Part shown: positions 1 through 5,692 of the stretch, piece after piece
Layout: each line of letters starts with the position of its first letter
How positions within the stretch are numbered: the first letter of the stretch is position 1
Assembly (NCBI GenBank): GCA_934589665.1
Contig: CAKTOJ010000085.1
Span: 1 to 7,405, forward strand
Direction of reading: 5' to 3'
Length of the DNA stretch: 7,405 nt
Origin: an uncultured Oscillospiraceae bacterium
Lineage (GTDB): Bacteria; Bacillota; Clostridia; Oscillospirales; Oscillospiraceae
Notes under the pieces: model-generated
Told to the model about the DNA's origin: nothing
Databases searched by the model: none
The model's input: the letters and a program-made list of their open reading frames with translations, nothing else
Position numbers and translations under genes: made by a program

Positions 1-1
1 G

Positions 2-793
2 GACTACATCGCCTCGACGCACCGCTGCGACGGCCATCTCATCGTCAAGGGCGCGGACATCAATGCCATGATGGCCGAGCTGATGGGCAAGCAGGAGGGC
101 AACTGCGGCGGCCGCGCCGGCAAAATGCATCAGGCCGCACCCGAGGTCGGCTTTATGAGTGCAAACGGCATCGTTGGCTCTTCTCAGACGCTCGGCACCG
201 GCTATGCGCTCTACTGCTCGATGTACGCGCCCGAGCGCATCAGCGTCGCGTTCTTCGGCGACGGCGGCGGCAATCAGGGCGGACTGAGCGAGTCCATGAA
301 CCTTGCCGCCGTATGGAAGCTCCCTGTGATCTTCGTCTGTGAAAACAACCACTACGCCATTTCCACCAACGTGAACACCTCCACGGCGCTCGGCTCGTTC
401 TATCAGCGGGCCGCAGGCTATGGGATCCCCGGCGTACGTGTGAACGGAAACGATGTACTGGCTGTATACGCCGCCGCCAAGGAAGCCGCCGCCCGCGCCC
501 GCGCCGGCGAGGGGCCGTCCTTCATCGAATGTGACACCTACCGTCTGCGCGGCCACCACGAGGGTGACGAGCAGACCTACCGCACGAAGGAGGAAGTCGA
601 GACCGTGCGGCACACCAATGACTGCATCGCCCGCATGCACGAGCTGCTCACCGAGCAGGAGGGCTGGAGCGAGGAAGAGGACCAGGCTCTGCTCCGCTCC
701 GTGGAAGAGCAGATCAACGCCGCTGTTGAATTTGGAATTCAGGGCACGCCCATGCAGGTATCCGACATGGAAACGAACCTGTTTGCGGAATAA
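2..793 (+). CDS. ThDP-dependent 2-oxo acid/acetoin dehydrogenase E1 component, alpha subunit (5' end missing)
   Basis: This is the alpha subunit of a heterotetrameric thiamine-diphosphate E1 enzyme. E1 decarboxylates or cleaves a 2-oxo substrate and passes the acyl group to lipoyl-E2 in the cytoplasm. The frame is open from base 2 and shows 263 residues to the TAA. Family members have about 320-330, so roughly 60 N-terminal residues lie upstream, and the ATG at 68 is internal. The ThDP/Mg motif is clear: GDG at 257-265, 26 residues, then NN at 344-349 (GDGGGNQGG...CENN). Other family blocks are THR..GH near the left edge, GKMH, SANGIVG, AISTNV and YRLRGHHEGD, the last keeping the active-site loop His. 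The overall pattern is AcoA-like. Oddly, the usual RGHG motif reads RCDG at 23-34, so a conserved His is Asp. The E1 beta gene follows after 12 nt, so the two are surely co-transcribed. The subunit assignment is firm; substrate (acetoin, pyruvate or branched 2-oxo acid) is not. Confidence 0.95.
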   Translation, partial: DYIASTHRCDGHLIVKGADINAMMAELMGKQEGNCGGRAGKMHQAAPEVGFMSANGIVGSSQTLGTGYALYCSMYAPERISVAFFGDGGGNQGGLSESMNLAAVWKLPVIFVCENNHYAISTNVNTSTALGSFYQRAAGYGIPGVRVNGNDVLAVYAAAKEAAARARAGEGPSFIECDTYRLRGHHEGDEQTYRTKEEVETVRHTNDCIARMHELLTEQEGWSEEEDQALLRSVEEQINAAVEFGIQGTPMQVSDMETNLFAE

Positions 794-798
794 GGAGG
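792..798 (+). promoter_or_regulatory. Ribosome binding site for E1 beta
   Basis: AAGGAGG overlaps the last two bases of the E1 alpha stop codon and lies 7 nt before the ATG at 806. It matches the anti-Shine-Dalgarno sequence almost perfectly and fixes the E1 beta start. The tight layout suggests coupled translation of the two E1 subunits, which must be made in equal amounts. Confidence 0.85.
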
Positions 799-805
799 CG
801 AGAGC

Positions 806-1789
806 ATGAAAAAGACAATGTATCGTGACGCGATCGCTTCCGCGCTGGCAGAGGAAATGCGCCGGGACGAAAAAGTTTTCGTCATGGGTGAGGACGTGGC
901 CATCATCGGCGGCGTATACAAGGCCACGCGCGGGCTGTATGAGGAATTCGGCGCACAGCGTGTGCGCAACACGCCGCTCTCGGAGCTGGCCATTCTCGGC
1001 ACTGCCACCGGCGCCGCCATCTGCGGCGCGCGCCCCGTCGCCGAGATCATGCACATCGACTTCATCGGCTGCGGCTTCGACATCGTGCTCAACCAGATGT
1101 CCAAGATGTGCTACAAGACCAACGGTAAGATCCACGTGCCGCTGGTGGTCCGCACACAGGGCGGTCGCGGACACTCCAACAGCTGCACCCAGTCGCAGAG
1201 CCTTGAATCCCTGATGACCCACATTCCCGGCCTGAAGGTCATCATGCCCTCCACGCCGTATGACGCAAAGGGTCTGCTCAAGTCCGCTATCCGCGATAAT
1301 AACCCCGTCATCTTCATCGAGCACAAAGCTCTCTATCAGACCAAGGGCGAAATTCCCGAAGAGGAATACCTGATCCCGCTGGGCAAGGCGGACGTCAAGC
1401 GTTACGGTAAAGACGTAACCATCATCGCCTACTCCAAGACTGTCCTCACCGCACTGGACGCAGCCAAAAAGCTTGAGGCCGAAGGCATCGACGCGGAGGT
1501 CGTCGATCTGCGCTCGCTGGTACCTCTGGATTTCGACACCATTGCCGAATCGGTCAAAAAGACCGGCCGCGTCATCATCACGCACGAGTCCTGCGAGCGG
1601 AATGGCTACGGTGCAGAGGTCGCCGCCGAGATCGCCGAAAAGCTCTTCGACGAGCTCGATGCGCCGATTCTGCGCGTATGCGGCGCTAACATTCCCGTTC
1701 CCAACGCCACGCTTCCCGAGATCGAGTCGGCACCCACCGTTGAAAAGCTCGTTTCCGCCGCGGAAAAGCTTTGTAAGGGAGGTATCTAA
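806..1789 (+). CDS. ThDP-dependent 2-oxo acid/acetoin dehydrogenase E1 component, beta subunit
   Basis: This is the beta subunit of the E1 alpha2-beta2 enzyme, full length at 327 residues (family about 325). It contains a transketolase-like pyrimidine-binding domain (about residues 4-180) and a C-terminal transketolase domain (about 195-315). Visible family blocks are VFVMGEDV (24-31), RNTPLSE (54-60), HIPGLKVIMPSTPYDAKGLL, AIRDNNPVIFIEHK, VVDLRSLVPLD and a C-terminal NIPVPNATLPE. Glu60 in TPLSE is the expected glutamate that activates the ThDP aminopyrimidine. The sequence is closest to acetoin dehydrogenase beta (AcoB-like). The unusual point is residue 129: the family has AQHSQS and here it is TQSQS, replacing a conserved active-site His with Gln. 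The start is set by the AAGGAGG at 792. The gene lies between E1 alpha (12-nt gap) and E2 (2-nt gap), in one operon. The subunit is certain and the substrate uncertain. Confidence 0.95.
   Translation: MKKTMYRDAIASALAEEMRRDEKVFVMGEDVAIIGGVYKATRGLYEEFGAQRVRNTPLSELAILGTATGAAICGARPVAEIMHIDFIGCGFDIVLNQMSKMCYKTNGKIHVPLVVRTQGGRGHSNSCTQSQSLESLMTHIPGLKVIMPSTPYDAKGLLKSAIRDNNPVIFIEHKALYQTKGEIPEEEYLIPLGKADVKRYGKDVTIIAYSKTVLTALDAAKKLEAEGIDAEVVDLRSLVPLDFDTIAESVKKTGRVIITHESCERNGYGAEVAAEIAEKLFDELDAPILRVCGANIPVPNATLPEIESAPTVEKLVSAAEKLCKGGI
1775..1783 (+). promoter_or_regulatory. Ribosome binding site for E2, inside the E1 beta end
   Basis: AAGGGAGGT lies within the last codons of E1 beta, 8 nt before the E2 ATG at 1792. 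Its position before the E1 beta stop means ribosomes finishing E1 beta can reinitiate on E2, which would couple their translation. Confidence 0.8.
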
Positions 1790-1791
1790 GA

Positions 1792-3369
1792 ATGGCTGAA
1801 TTTTTTGCAATGCCAAAGCTTGGTATGGACATGGAGGAGGGAACCATTGTAAAATGGCTCAAGGCCGAGGGTGATAAGGTCGAAAAGGGCGAACCGATCG
1901 CCGAGATTGAGACCGATAAATCCACGGTCGAGGTCGAATCCCCCGCCTCCGGCACTGTTCTCAAGCTCCTCATCGCCGAGGGCGACGAGGTTCCCTGCGG
2001 CACGCCCGCCGCGGCCATTGGCCAGCCCGGTGAAGCGGTAACCCTCCCCACACAGGCCCCTGCTGCGGAAGCGGCCGCTCCCGCTCAGGAAGCGCCTGCC
2101 GCACCCACCGCGGAGCCGGACGGCAATGCCGCCGAGCTCTTCCTCCTGCCGAAGCTCGGCATGGACATGGAAGAGGGCGCTATCGCCAAATGGCTCAAGG
2201 CCGAGGGCGATAAGATTGAAAAGGGCGAGCCGATCGCCGAGATTGAGACCGACAAGTCCACGGTCGAGGTCGAATCCCCCGCCTCCGGCACCATCCTCAA
2301 GCTTCTTATTGCCGAGGGCGACGAGGTCCCCTGCGGCACGCCCGCCGCTGCCATCGGCGAGCCAGGTATGACCATTCCTACAGCGTCCGCTCCCACGCCG
2401 AAGACACCGGAAGCCGCACCCGCGCCCGTCCCGGCGGCGCAGCAGCCCGCCGCAGCGCCGGCGCCGCGCCCCGCGGTCACTGCCGCCGCAAAGCCCGCTC
2501 CCGCCGCAGTCATCAACACCGGCCGCATCCGTGTTTCGCCCCGCGCACGCCGTCTGGCGGAAAAGAATGGAGTTGACCTTCGCTGCGTTCCCGGCAGCTC
2601 GTTCGGCGGACGCATCGTAGAGCGGGACGTGCGCGACTTCATGGCGCGCCCTGCCGAGGCCCAGCGTGTCGTGCGCGTGCCCGAGGAAACGGTCACGCCG
2701 CTGGCCGGCATCCGCAAGGTCGTCGCCAAGCGCATGAGCCAGAGCCTCTCCGAAATGGCACAGACCAACACCCGCATGGATGTCGACATGACCAACATGA
2801 TCGCCTTCCGCAGCCAGCTCAACGCCAAGTATGCCGCGGACGGCGTTAAGGTCTCCTTTGTCGACCTTCTCATCGCAGCCTGCTCCAAGGCTCTGCTGGC
2901 ACACCCCGACGCGAACGCGTCCCTGCTTCCCGACGGCATCCACCGCAGAAACTTTGTCAATGTCGGAGTTGCCGTCGACACGGAGCGCGGCCTCGTGGTG
3001 CCCGTGCTTAAGGATGCGGACATTCTGAGCATCGCCGAAATTTCGCGGCAGAACCGCGCGCTGATCGACAAGGCGCGCACCGGCTCTCTGACGCCCGACG
3101 ACATGTCCGGCGGCACCTTTACGATCTCCAATCTCGGCATGTATGAGGTGGATTCCTTTACAGCCATTGTCAATCCGCCCGAAATCTGTATTCTTGCAGT
3201 CAGCCGCACGGTCGACCGTCCGGTCGTGGTCAATGGGCAAATCGTGATCCGCCCGATGATGAACCTCTGTCTGAGCTATGACCACCGCGTGCTTGACGGT
3301 GCTCCCGCCGCGCGCTTCCTTCAGGAGATTAAGCATAATATCGAAAATCCCGTCTGGCTTCTGCTCTAA
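1792..3369 (+). CDS. Dihydrolipoamide acyltransferase (E2) with two tandem lipoyl domains
   Basis: This is the E2 core of a 2-oxo acid dehydrogenase complex. It takes the acyl group from E1 on a swinging lipoyl-lysine and transfers it to CoA. The protein has 525 residues, with domains in this order: lipoyl domain 1 (about 3-80, lipoylated Lys43 in ETDKST), Ala/Pro linker (81-114), lipoyl domain 2 (about 115-192, Lys155 in the same ETDKST), Ala/Pro linker (194-243), peripheral subunit-binding domain (about 246-285, SPRARRLAEKNGVDL...GGRIVERDV), short linker, and catalytic domain (about 300-525). The acyltransferase active site is HRVLDG at 498-503, with His498 and Asp502, preceded by LSYD. The SNLGMY block at 446-451 is also typical. 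One-lipoyl E2s are about 400-440 residues, and the extra length here is the second lipoyl domain. The two lipoyl domains differ at only 5 of 73 aligned positions. The gene starts 2 nt after E1 beta. No E3 gene follows in the window. Acyl specificity cannot be read from the sequence. Confidence 0.96.
   Translation: MAEFFAMPKLGMDMEEGTIVKWLKAEGDKVEKGEPIAEIETDKSTVEVESPASGTVLKLLIAEGDEVPCGTPAAAIGQPGEAVTLPTQAPAAEAAAPAQEAPAAPTAEPDGNAAELFLLPKLGMDMEEGAIAKWLKAEGDKIEKGEPIAEIETDKSTVEVESPASGTILKLLIAEGDEVPCGTPAAAIGEPGMTIPTASAPTPKTPEAAPAPVPAAQQPAAAPAPRPAVTAAAKPAPAAVINTGRIRVSPRARRLAEKNGVDLRCVPGSSFGGRIVERDVRDFMARPAEAQRVVRVPEETVTPLAGIRKVVAKRMSQSLSEMAQTNTRMDVDMTNMIAFRSQLNAKYAADGVKVSFVDLLIAACSKALLAHPDANASLLPDGIHRRNFVNVGVAVDTERGLVVPVLKDADILSIAEISRQNRALIDKARTGSLTPDDMSGGTFTISNLGMYEVDSFTAIVNPPEICILAVSRTVDRPVVVNGQIVIRPMMNLCLSYDHRVLDGAPAARFLQEIKHNIENPVWLLL
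1813..2031 (+). repeat. Lipoyl-domain coding repeat, copy 1
   Basis: This 219-base segment of the E2 gene (codons 8-80) is repeated in frame 336 bases downstream at 2149-2367. By hand alignment the copies differ at about 27 bases (roughly 88% identical) and 5 amino acids, with one perfectly shared run of about 35 bases around the codons after the lipoyl-lysine. Most differences are silent third-position changes. Confidence 0.9.
2149..2367 (+). repeat. Lipoyl-domain coding repeat, copy 2
   Basis: This is the second copy of the E2 lipoyl-domain segment (codons 120-192), aligned without gaps to 1813-2031. The amino acid changes from copy 1 to copy 2 are T18A, V20A, V30I, V56I and Q78E in copy 1 numbering. 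Both lipoyl-lysines are kept. The linkers on either side of this copy do not match each other closely, so the repeat unit is the folded domain. Confidence 0.9.
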
Positions 3370-3410
3370 CGCGCAGTTGCCGGGGCCGAAAGTGAGATAA
3401 AACAGAAAGA

Positions 3411-3417
3411 AAGGCGG
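3411..3417 (+). promoter_or_regulatory. Ribosome binding site deciding the GTG start of the AEC gene
   Basis: AAGGCGG, 8 nt before GTG 3426, is a fair Shine-Dalgarno match. No comparable site precedes the in-frame ATG at 3456, which supports the GTG start. Confidence 0.6.
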
Positions 3418-3425
3418 GGATACCC

Positions 3426-4346
3426 GTGTCTGCGGCATATGTGAAGATCGCTGCCATGCTGGTCACGATCGCGCTTGGCTATTTTCTGCATCAGATCCAT
3501 GTTTTTGAACGGCAGGACTCCCGTGTTCTGCTGAAAATTCTGATGAATGTCACGCTTCCCTGTCTGGTCGTCAGCAATCTCAACGGCATGACCATCACGA
3601 GAGACCTTGTGATGGCCAGCCTACTCGGCATCGTGATTAACGCGCTGTATTTCGGCACCGCCTTTCTTCTCTCCAAGCGCGGCGATGCGGAGGATCATCT
3701 GGTTAAAATCTTCGCGCTCTCGACCTTTAACACAGGCAGCTATGTCATCCCCTTCCTGACCGGCATCGCCTCAAGCTATTCGCTCGCCGGTGTGTTCGCC
3801 TTCACCTATCCCGGCACGGCGCTGTTCACCTACGGGATCTCGCCCGCAGTGGCAGGCCTGGTCTACAGCGGTCAGAAGGGTGAGCGTTCTCCGGCCCGCA
3901 TTCTGCTCGACAAGCTGCTCCATACGGTTTCATGCGATGTGTGCGTGATCATGCTGCTCTTGTCGCTTTTCCGGATCAGTCTGCCGTCCGGGCTCGTCTC
4001 GGTCTGCGCCAGCATCGGTTCGGCCAGCTCGACGCTCGCCATGCTCAGCATCGGTATCCTGATGGATCTGAAGCTGCCGGAGGGAGAGTTCATCCATGAT
4101 ATCGGCCTCGTACTCGCCCGGCTGTGCATATCGCTCCTGTGTGCGCTGACGGTCTACTTCCTGCTCCCGCTGGCTTATGATATCCGCGCTGCGATCGCAC
4201 TGACGGTATTCGCCCCCGCGGCAAGCTACAATTCCGTCATGGCGCTCCACTGCGGCTACAAGGGCAGCCGGGTGGCGGTCATCAGCTCACTCGAGATGAT
4301 ACTGAGCATCGCCTCGACAACAGTCGTCACAAGCTTGCTGTTCTGA
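3426..4346 (+). CDS. AEC (auxin efflux carrier) family permease, probable organic acid transporter
   Basis: This is a 306-residue, very hydrophobic inner-membrane protein with about ten predicted membrane segments in two sets of five, the normal size and layout of bacterial AEC proteins. The family's broken-helix motifs are visible: N41-V-T-L-P45 (NVTLPCLVVSNL) and F101-N-T-G...P109 (FNTGSYVIP). A charged cytoplasmic loop (QKGERSPARILLDK, about 155-168) separates the halves. Known bacterial members include malate and malonate permeases (MleP, MdcF), so a carboxylate substrate is a family-based guess. The start is a GTG at 3426, chosen because AAGGCGG at 3411-3417 lies 8 nt upstream; the in-frame ATG at 3456 would cut into the first membrane helix. 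It lies 56 nt after E2 with no terminator between, so it probably belongs to the dehydrogenase operon. A role in moving that enzyme's substrate or product is inference. Confidence 0.88.
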   Translation: MSAAYVKIAAMLVTIALGYFLHQIHVFERQDSRVLLKILMNVTLPCLVVSNLNGMTITRDLVMASLLGIVINALYFGTAFLLSKRGDAEDHLVKIFALSTFNTGSYVIPFLTGIASSYSLAGVFAFTYPGTALFTYGISPAVAGLVYSGQKGERSPARILLDKLLHTVSCDVCVIMLLLSLFRISLPSGLVSVCASIGSASSTLAMLSIGILMDLKLPEGEFIHDIGLVLARLCISLLCALTVYFLLPLAYDIRAAIALTVFAPAASYNSVMALHCGYKGSRVAVISSLEMILSIASTTVVTSLLF

Positions 4347-4413
4347 GCCTATCGGCACATCGAATCTCTCTATAGCTGATAGAACATTCCTATTATACCT
4401 TACAAATTATATA

Positions 4414-4443
4414 TTGGACACTTTAGGCAATAACCGATACAAT
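4414..4443 (+). promoter_or_regulatory. Probable sigma-A promoter for the TRAP-TAXI genes
   Basis: TTGGAC (4414-4419) and TACAAT (4438-4443) are separated by 18 bases and resemble the -35 and -10 consensus TTGACA/TATAAT, with one or two mismatches in each. The site lies in an AT-rich gap between the AEC gene and the TAXI receptor gene. Transcription would start near 4450 and give a leader of about 95 nt. It suggests that the transporter unit is expressed separately from the dehydrogenase operon. It was found by eye only. Confidence 0.5.
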
Positions 4444-4459
4444 AACGCCATAGATCGTT

Positions 4460-4481
4460 GTGCATTTTTCATCAGATGCAC
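4460..4481 (+). repeat. Short inverted repeat in the TAXI gene leader
   Basis: GTGCAT (4460-4465) and ATGCAC (4476-4481) are perfect reverse complements around a 10-base loop. In the predicted transcript they would form a small hairpin shortly after the start site, or they could be an operator half-site pair. A 6-bp repeat can occur by chance. Confidence 0.35.
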
Positions 4482-4496
4482 CGCACCCAATTTTGT

Positions 4497-4520
4497 GAAA
4501 TCTGTCGAAGAGACAATTTC
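4497..4520 (+). repeat. Leader hairpin just upstream of the TAXI gene ribosome binding site
   Basis: GAAAT-C-TGTC (4497-4506) pairs with GACA-ATTTC (4512-4520), giving 9 bp with one bulged C and a GAAGA loop. It ends about 11 nt before the Shine-Dalgarno CGGAGGA at 4532-4538. It is followed by an A-rich stretch, not a T-run, so it is not an intrinsic terminator. It could protect the 5' end of a highly expressed transcript or bind a regulator. Confidence 0.45.
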
Positions 4521-4531
4521 TAAATAAAAAA

Positions 4532-4538
4532 CGGAGGA
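4532..4538 (+). promoter_or_regulatory. Ribosome binding site for the TAXI receptor
   Basis: CGGAGGA lies in an A-rich, probably unstructured stretch 7 nt before ATG 4546. An open, purine-rich initiation region of this kind fits strong translation of an abundant binding protein. Confidence 0.75.
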
Positions 4539-4545
4539 AAAAGAA

Positions 4546-5571
4546 ATGAAAAAGCTTCTCTCTCTGGCACTCGCCATGCTGCTCGTTCTCAGCATGGCGG
4601 CATGCGGCCAAAAGGCTGACGAGCCCAGCACCGACAACCCCGGCGATGCGACGACCGATCAGCCCCAGACCTACGACCTGATTTGGGGCGGCACCAGCGC
4701 CTCGTCCGGTTACTACGCCCTGAATGTTGCCCTGTGCGACATCATCAACACCTATGTCGACGGCGTCACCGTCACCCTGATGGAGACCGGCGGCACCGTG
4801 GACGACTACAAGCTTATGCGTGACGGCGAGGCTTCCTTCGCCCAGACCAGCGCGGTCAACCAGTACTGCCTGCAGAACGACACCGGTGCCTATGAGGGCT
4901 TCGGTTATGCCGACAGCTATGACCTTTGCTTCTTCGTTCCTCAGGCTTACTACTTCGTGGTCTCCAAGGACAGCGGCATCACCTCTCCCTCCCAGCTCGC
5001 CGGCCAGAAGTTCAACGCCGGTCTTGCCGGTTCCTCCTCTGAGATCGAGACGATGAACATTCTCGGCGCTCTGGACATCGAGCCCAACTGGTTCCCCGCC
5101 AGCACCGCGGACGCTGTTGACGCCATCTGCAACCGTCAGATCGTCGGCTTCGTCAAATCCGGTACGACCCTGTCCACCGAAACCACCATTGCCAACGTCA
5201 TGGCTTCCATCGACATCGACGTCCTGAGCTTCTCCGATGAAGAGGCTGCCACGGTCAATGCCAAGTATCCGTACTACACCTTCGGCAATGTCAGCGGCGA
5301 CCTGTTCGGTCTGGATCACGACTTCAACACCTACTGCGCGAACTTTGGCTTCAGCGTTTCCAAGGACATCCCCGAGGATGTTGTCTACCGCATCGTCAAG
5401 GCCTTTGACGAGCACCTCGACGATATTCGCGCCACCTATCCCGGCATCGCGGACGATCCCGTTGCTCTGACTGCTGAGACCGCTGTCCCCTCTCTCATCC
5501 ATCCCGGTGTTGTCAAGTACATGCAGGAGAAGGGCCTGACTGTCGATCCCGCCCGCATCCCCCAGGCTTAA
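4546..5571 (+). CDS. TRAP transporter solute receptor, TAXI family (lipoprotein)
   Basis: This is the extracytoplasmic substrate-binding component of a tripartite (TRAP) transporter of the TAXI class. It captures a small solute outside the membrane and delivers it to the fused permease encoded next. The 341 residues begin with a lipoprotein signal: charged MKK, a hydrophobic core, then LSMAAC with Cys20 as the likely lipid anchor. Met at -3 makes the lipobox slightly atypical. An acidic Ser/Thr/Pro linker follows (about 21-41), then the receptor domain (about 43-335). TAXI traits are the opening glycine/serine-rich block WGGTSASSGYYALNVALCDII, the METGGTVDDYKLM region, the hinge segment YYFVVSKDSGI...LAGQKF, and the C-terminal HPGVVKYMQEKGL. 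The length is normal for the family. Lipid anchoring fits a Gram-positive cell with no periplasm. TAXI ligands are mostly unknown; glutamate and other carboxylates are reported for some, so no ligand is assigned. A promoter and leader precede the gene, and the permease follows after 121 nt. Confidence 0.93.
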   Translation: MKKLLSLALAMLLVLSMAACGQKADEPSTDNPGDATTDQPQTYDLIWGGTSASSGYYALNVALCDIINTYVDGVTVTLMETGGTVDDYKLMRDGEASFAQTSAVNQYCLQNDTGAYEGFGYADSYDLCFFVPQAYYFVVSKDSGITSPSQLAGQKFNAGLAGSSSEIETMNILGALDIEPNWFPASTADAVDAICNRQIVGFVKSGTTLSTETTIANVMASIDIDVLSFSDEEAATVNAKYPYYTFGNVSGDLFGLDHDFNTYCANFGFSVSKDIPEDVVYRIVKAFDEHLDDIRATYPGIADDPVALTAETAVPSLIHPGVVKYMQEKGLTVDPARIPQA

Positions 5572-5576
5572 GCCTG
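5563..5576 (+). repeat. Perfect 14-bp palindrome over the TAXI gene stop codon
   Basis: CAGGCTTAAGCCTG is fully self-complementary and centres on the TAA stop at 5569-5571. As RNA it can form a 5-bp GC-rich stem with a UUAA loop. There is no T-run after it, so it is not a standard terminator. It may be chance, or it may help shield the 3' end of the receptor message together with the larger hairpin at 5615. Confidence 0.4.
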
Positions 5577-5614
5577 TGTTAACCCCGCATTAAGAAAATA
5601 GTCCCAGCCTACGA

Positions 5615-5658
5615 ATTCCCCTATATTTCAGCCTTTAGGGGCGGAAATATAGGGGAAT
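5615..5658 (+). repeat. Long perfect hairpin between the receptor and permease genes
   Basis: The arms ATTCCCCTATATTTC (5615-5629) and GAAATATAGGGGAAT (5644-5658) are perfect 15-bp reverse complements. The 14-base loop can close further by GCC/GGC after one mismatch. The stem is far too long to be chance. No T-run follows on either strand, so a classic intrinsic terminator is unlikely. In binding-protein transporter operons such intergenic stems often protect the upstream receptor mRNA or partly block transcription, so that more receptor than permease is made; that role here is inference. It might also be a dispersed palindromic repeat. Confidence 0.8.
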
Positions 5659-5679
5659 CATAGATAAATCATCGTATTG

Positions 5680-5685
5680 AAGGAG
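5680..5685 (+). promoter_or_regulatory. Ribosome binding site for the TRAP permease
   Basis: AAGGAG lies 7 nt before ATG 5693 and fixes the permease start. It is 21 nt beyond the intergenic hairpin, so the hairpin need not block it. Confidence 0.8.
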
Positions 5686-5692
5686 AGCGAAT

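Noticed and set aside
68..793. ATG at 68 as the true start of the E1 alpha gene.
   Set aside because: The frame is open to the left edge and encodes the conserved E1 alpha segment (STHR..GH..KGAD) before this ATG, so the gene starts outside the window.
1786..3438. A 550-codon open frame on the - strand covering the whole E2 gene.
   Set aside because: It is an exact antisense shadow of E2. GC-rich codon bias removes stops on the other strand. The translation is Arg/Gly/Asp-rich with no recognisable domain, and its repeats mirror the two lipoyl domains.
4391..4396. TATTAT as a -10 promoter element.
   Set aside because: No acceptable -35 hexamer lies 16-18 bases upstream. The TTGGAC/TACAAT pair downstream is better.
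4347..4413. An intrinsic terminator after the AEC gene.
   Set aside because: Only a weak CTAT/ATAG pairing near 4370-4382 is seen, with no GC-rich stem and no T-run. How the upstream transcript ends is not visible.
4423..5502. A 359-codon open frame on the - strand opposite the TAXI receptor.
   Set aside because: It is a shadow of a strongly supported lipoprotein gene, with low-complexity Gly/Val/Asp composition and no known domain.
5615..5658. Calling the intergenic hairpin a Rho-independent terminator.
   Set aside because: The stem is strong but the bases after it (CATAGATAAATC) contain no T-run, and the reverse direction has none either, so it is listed as a repeat.
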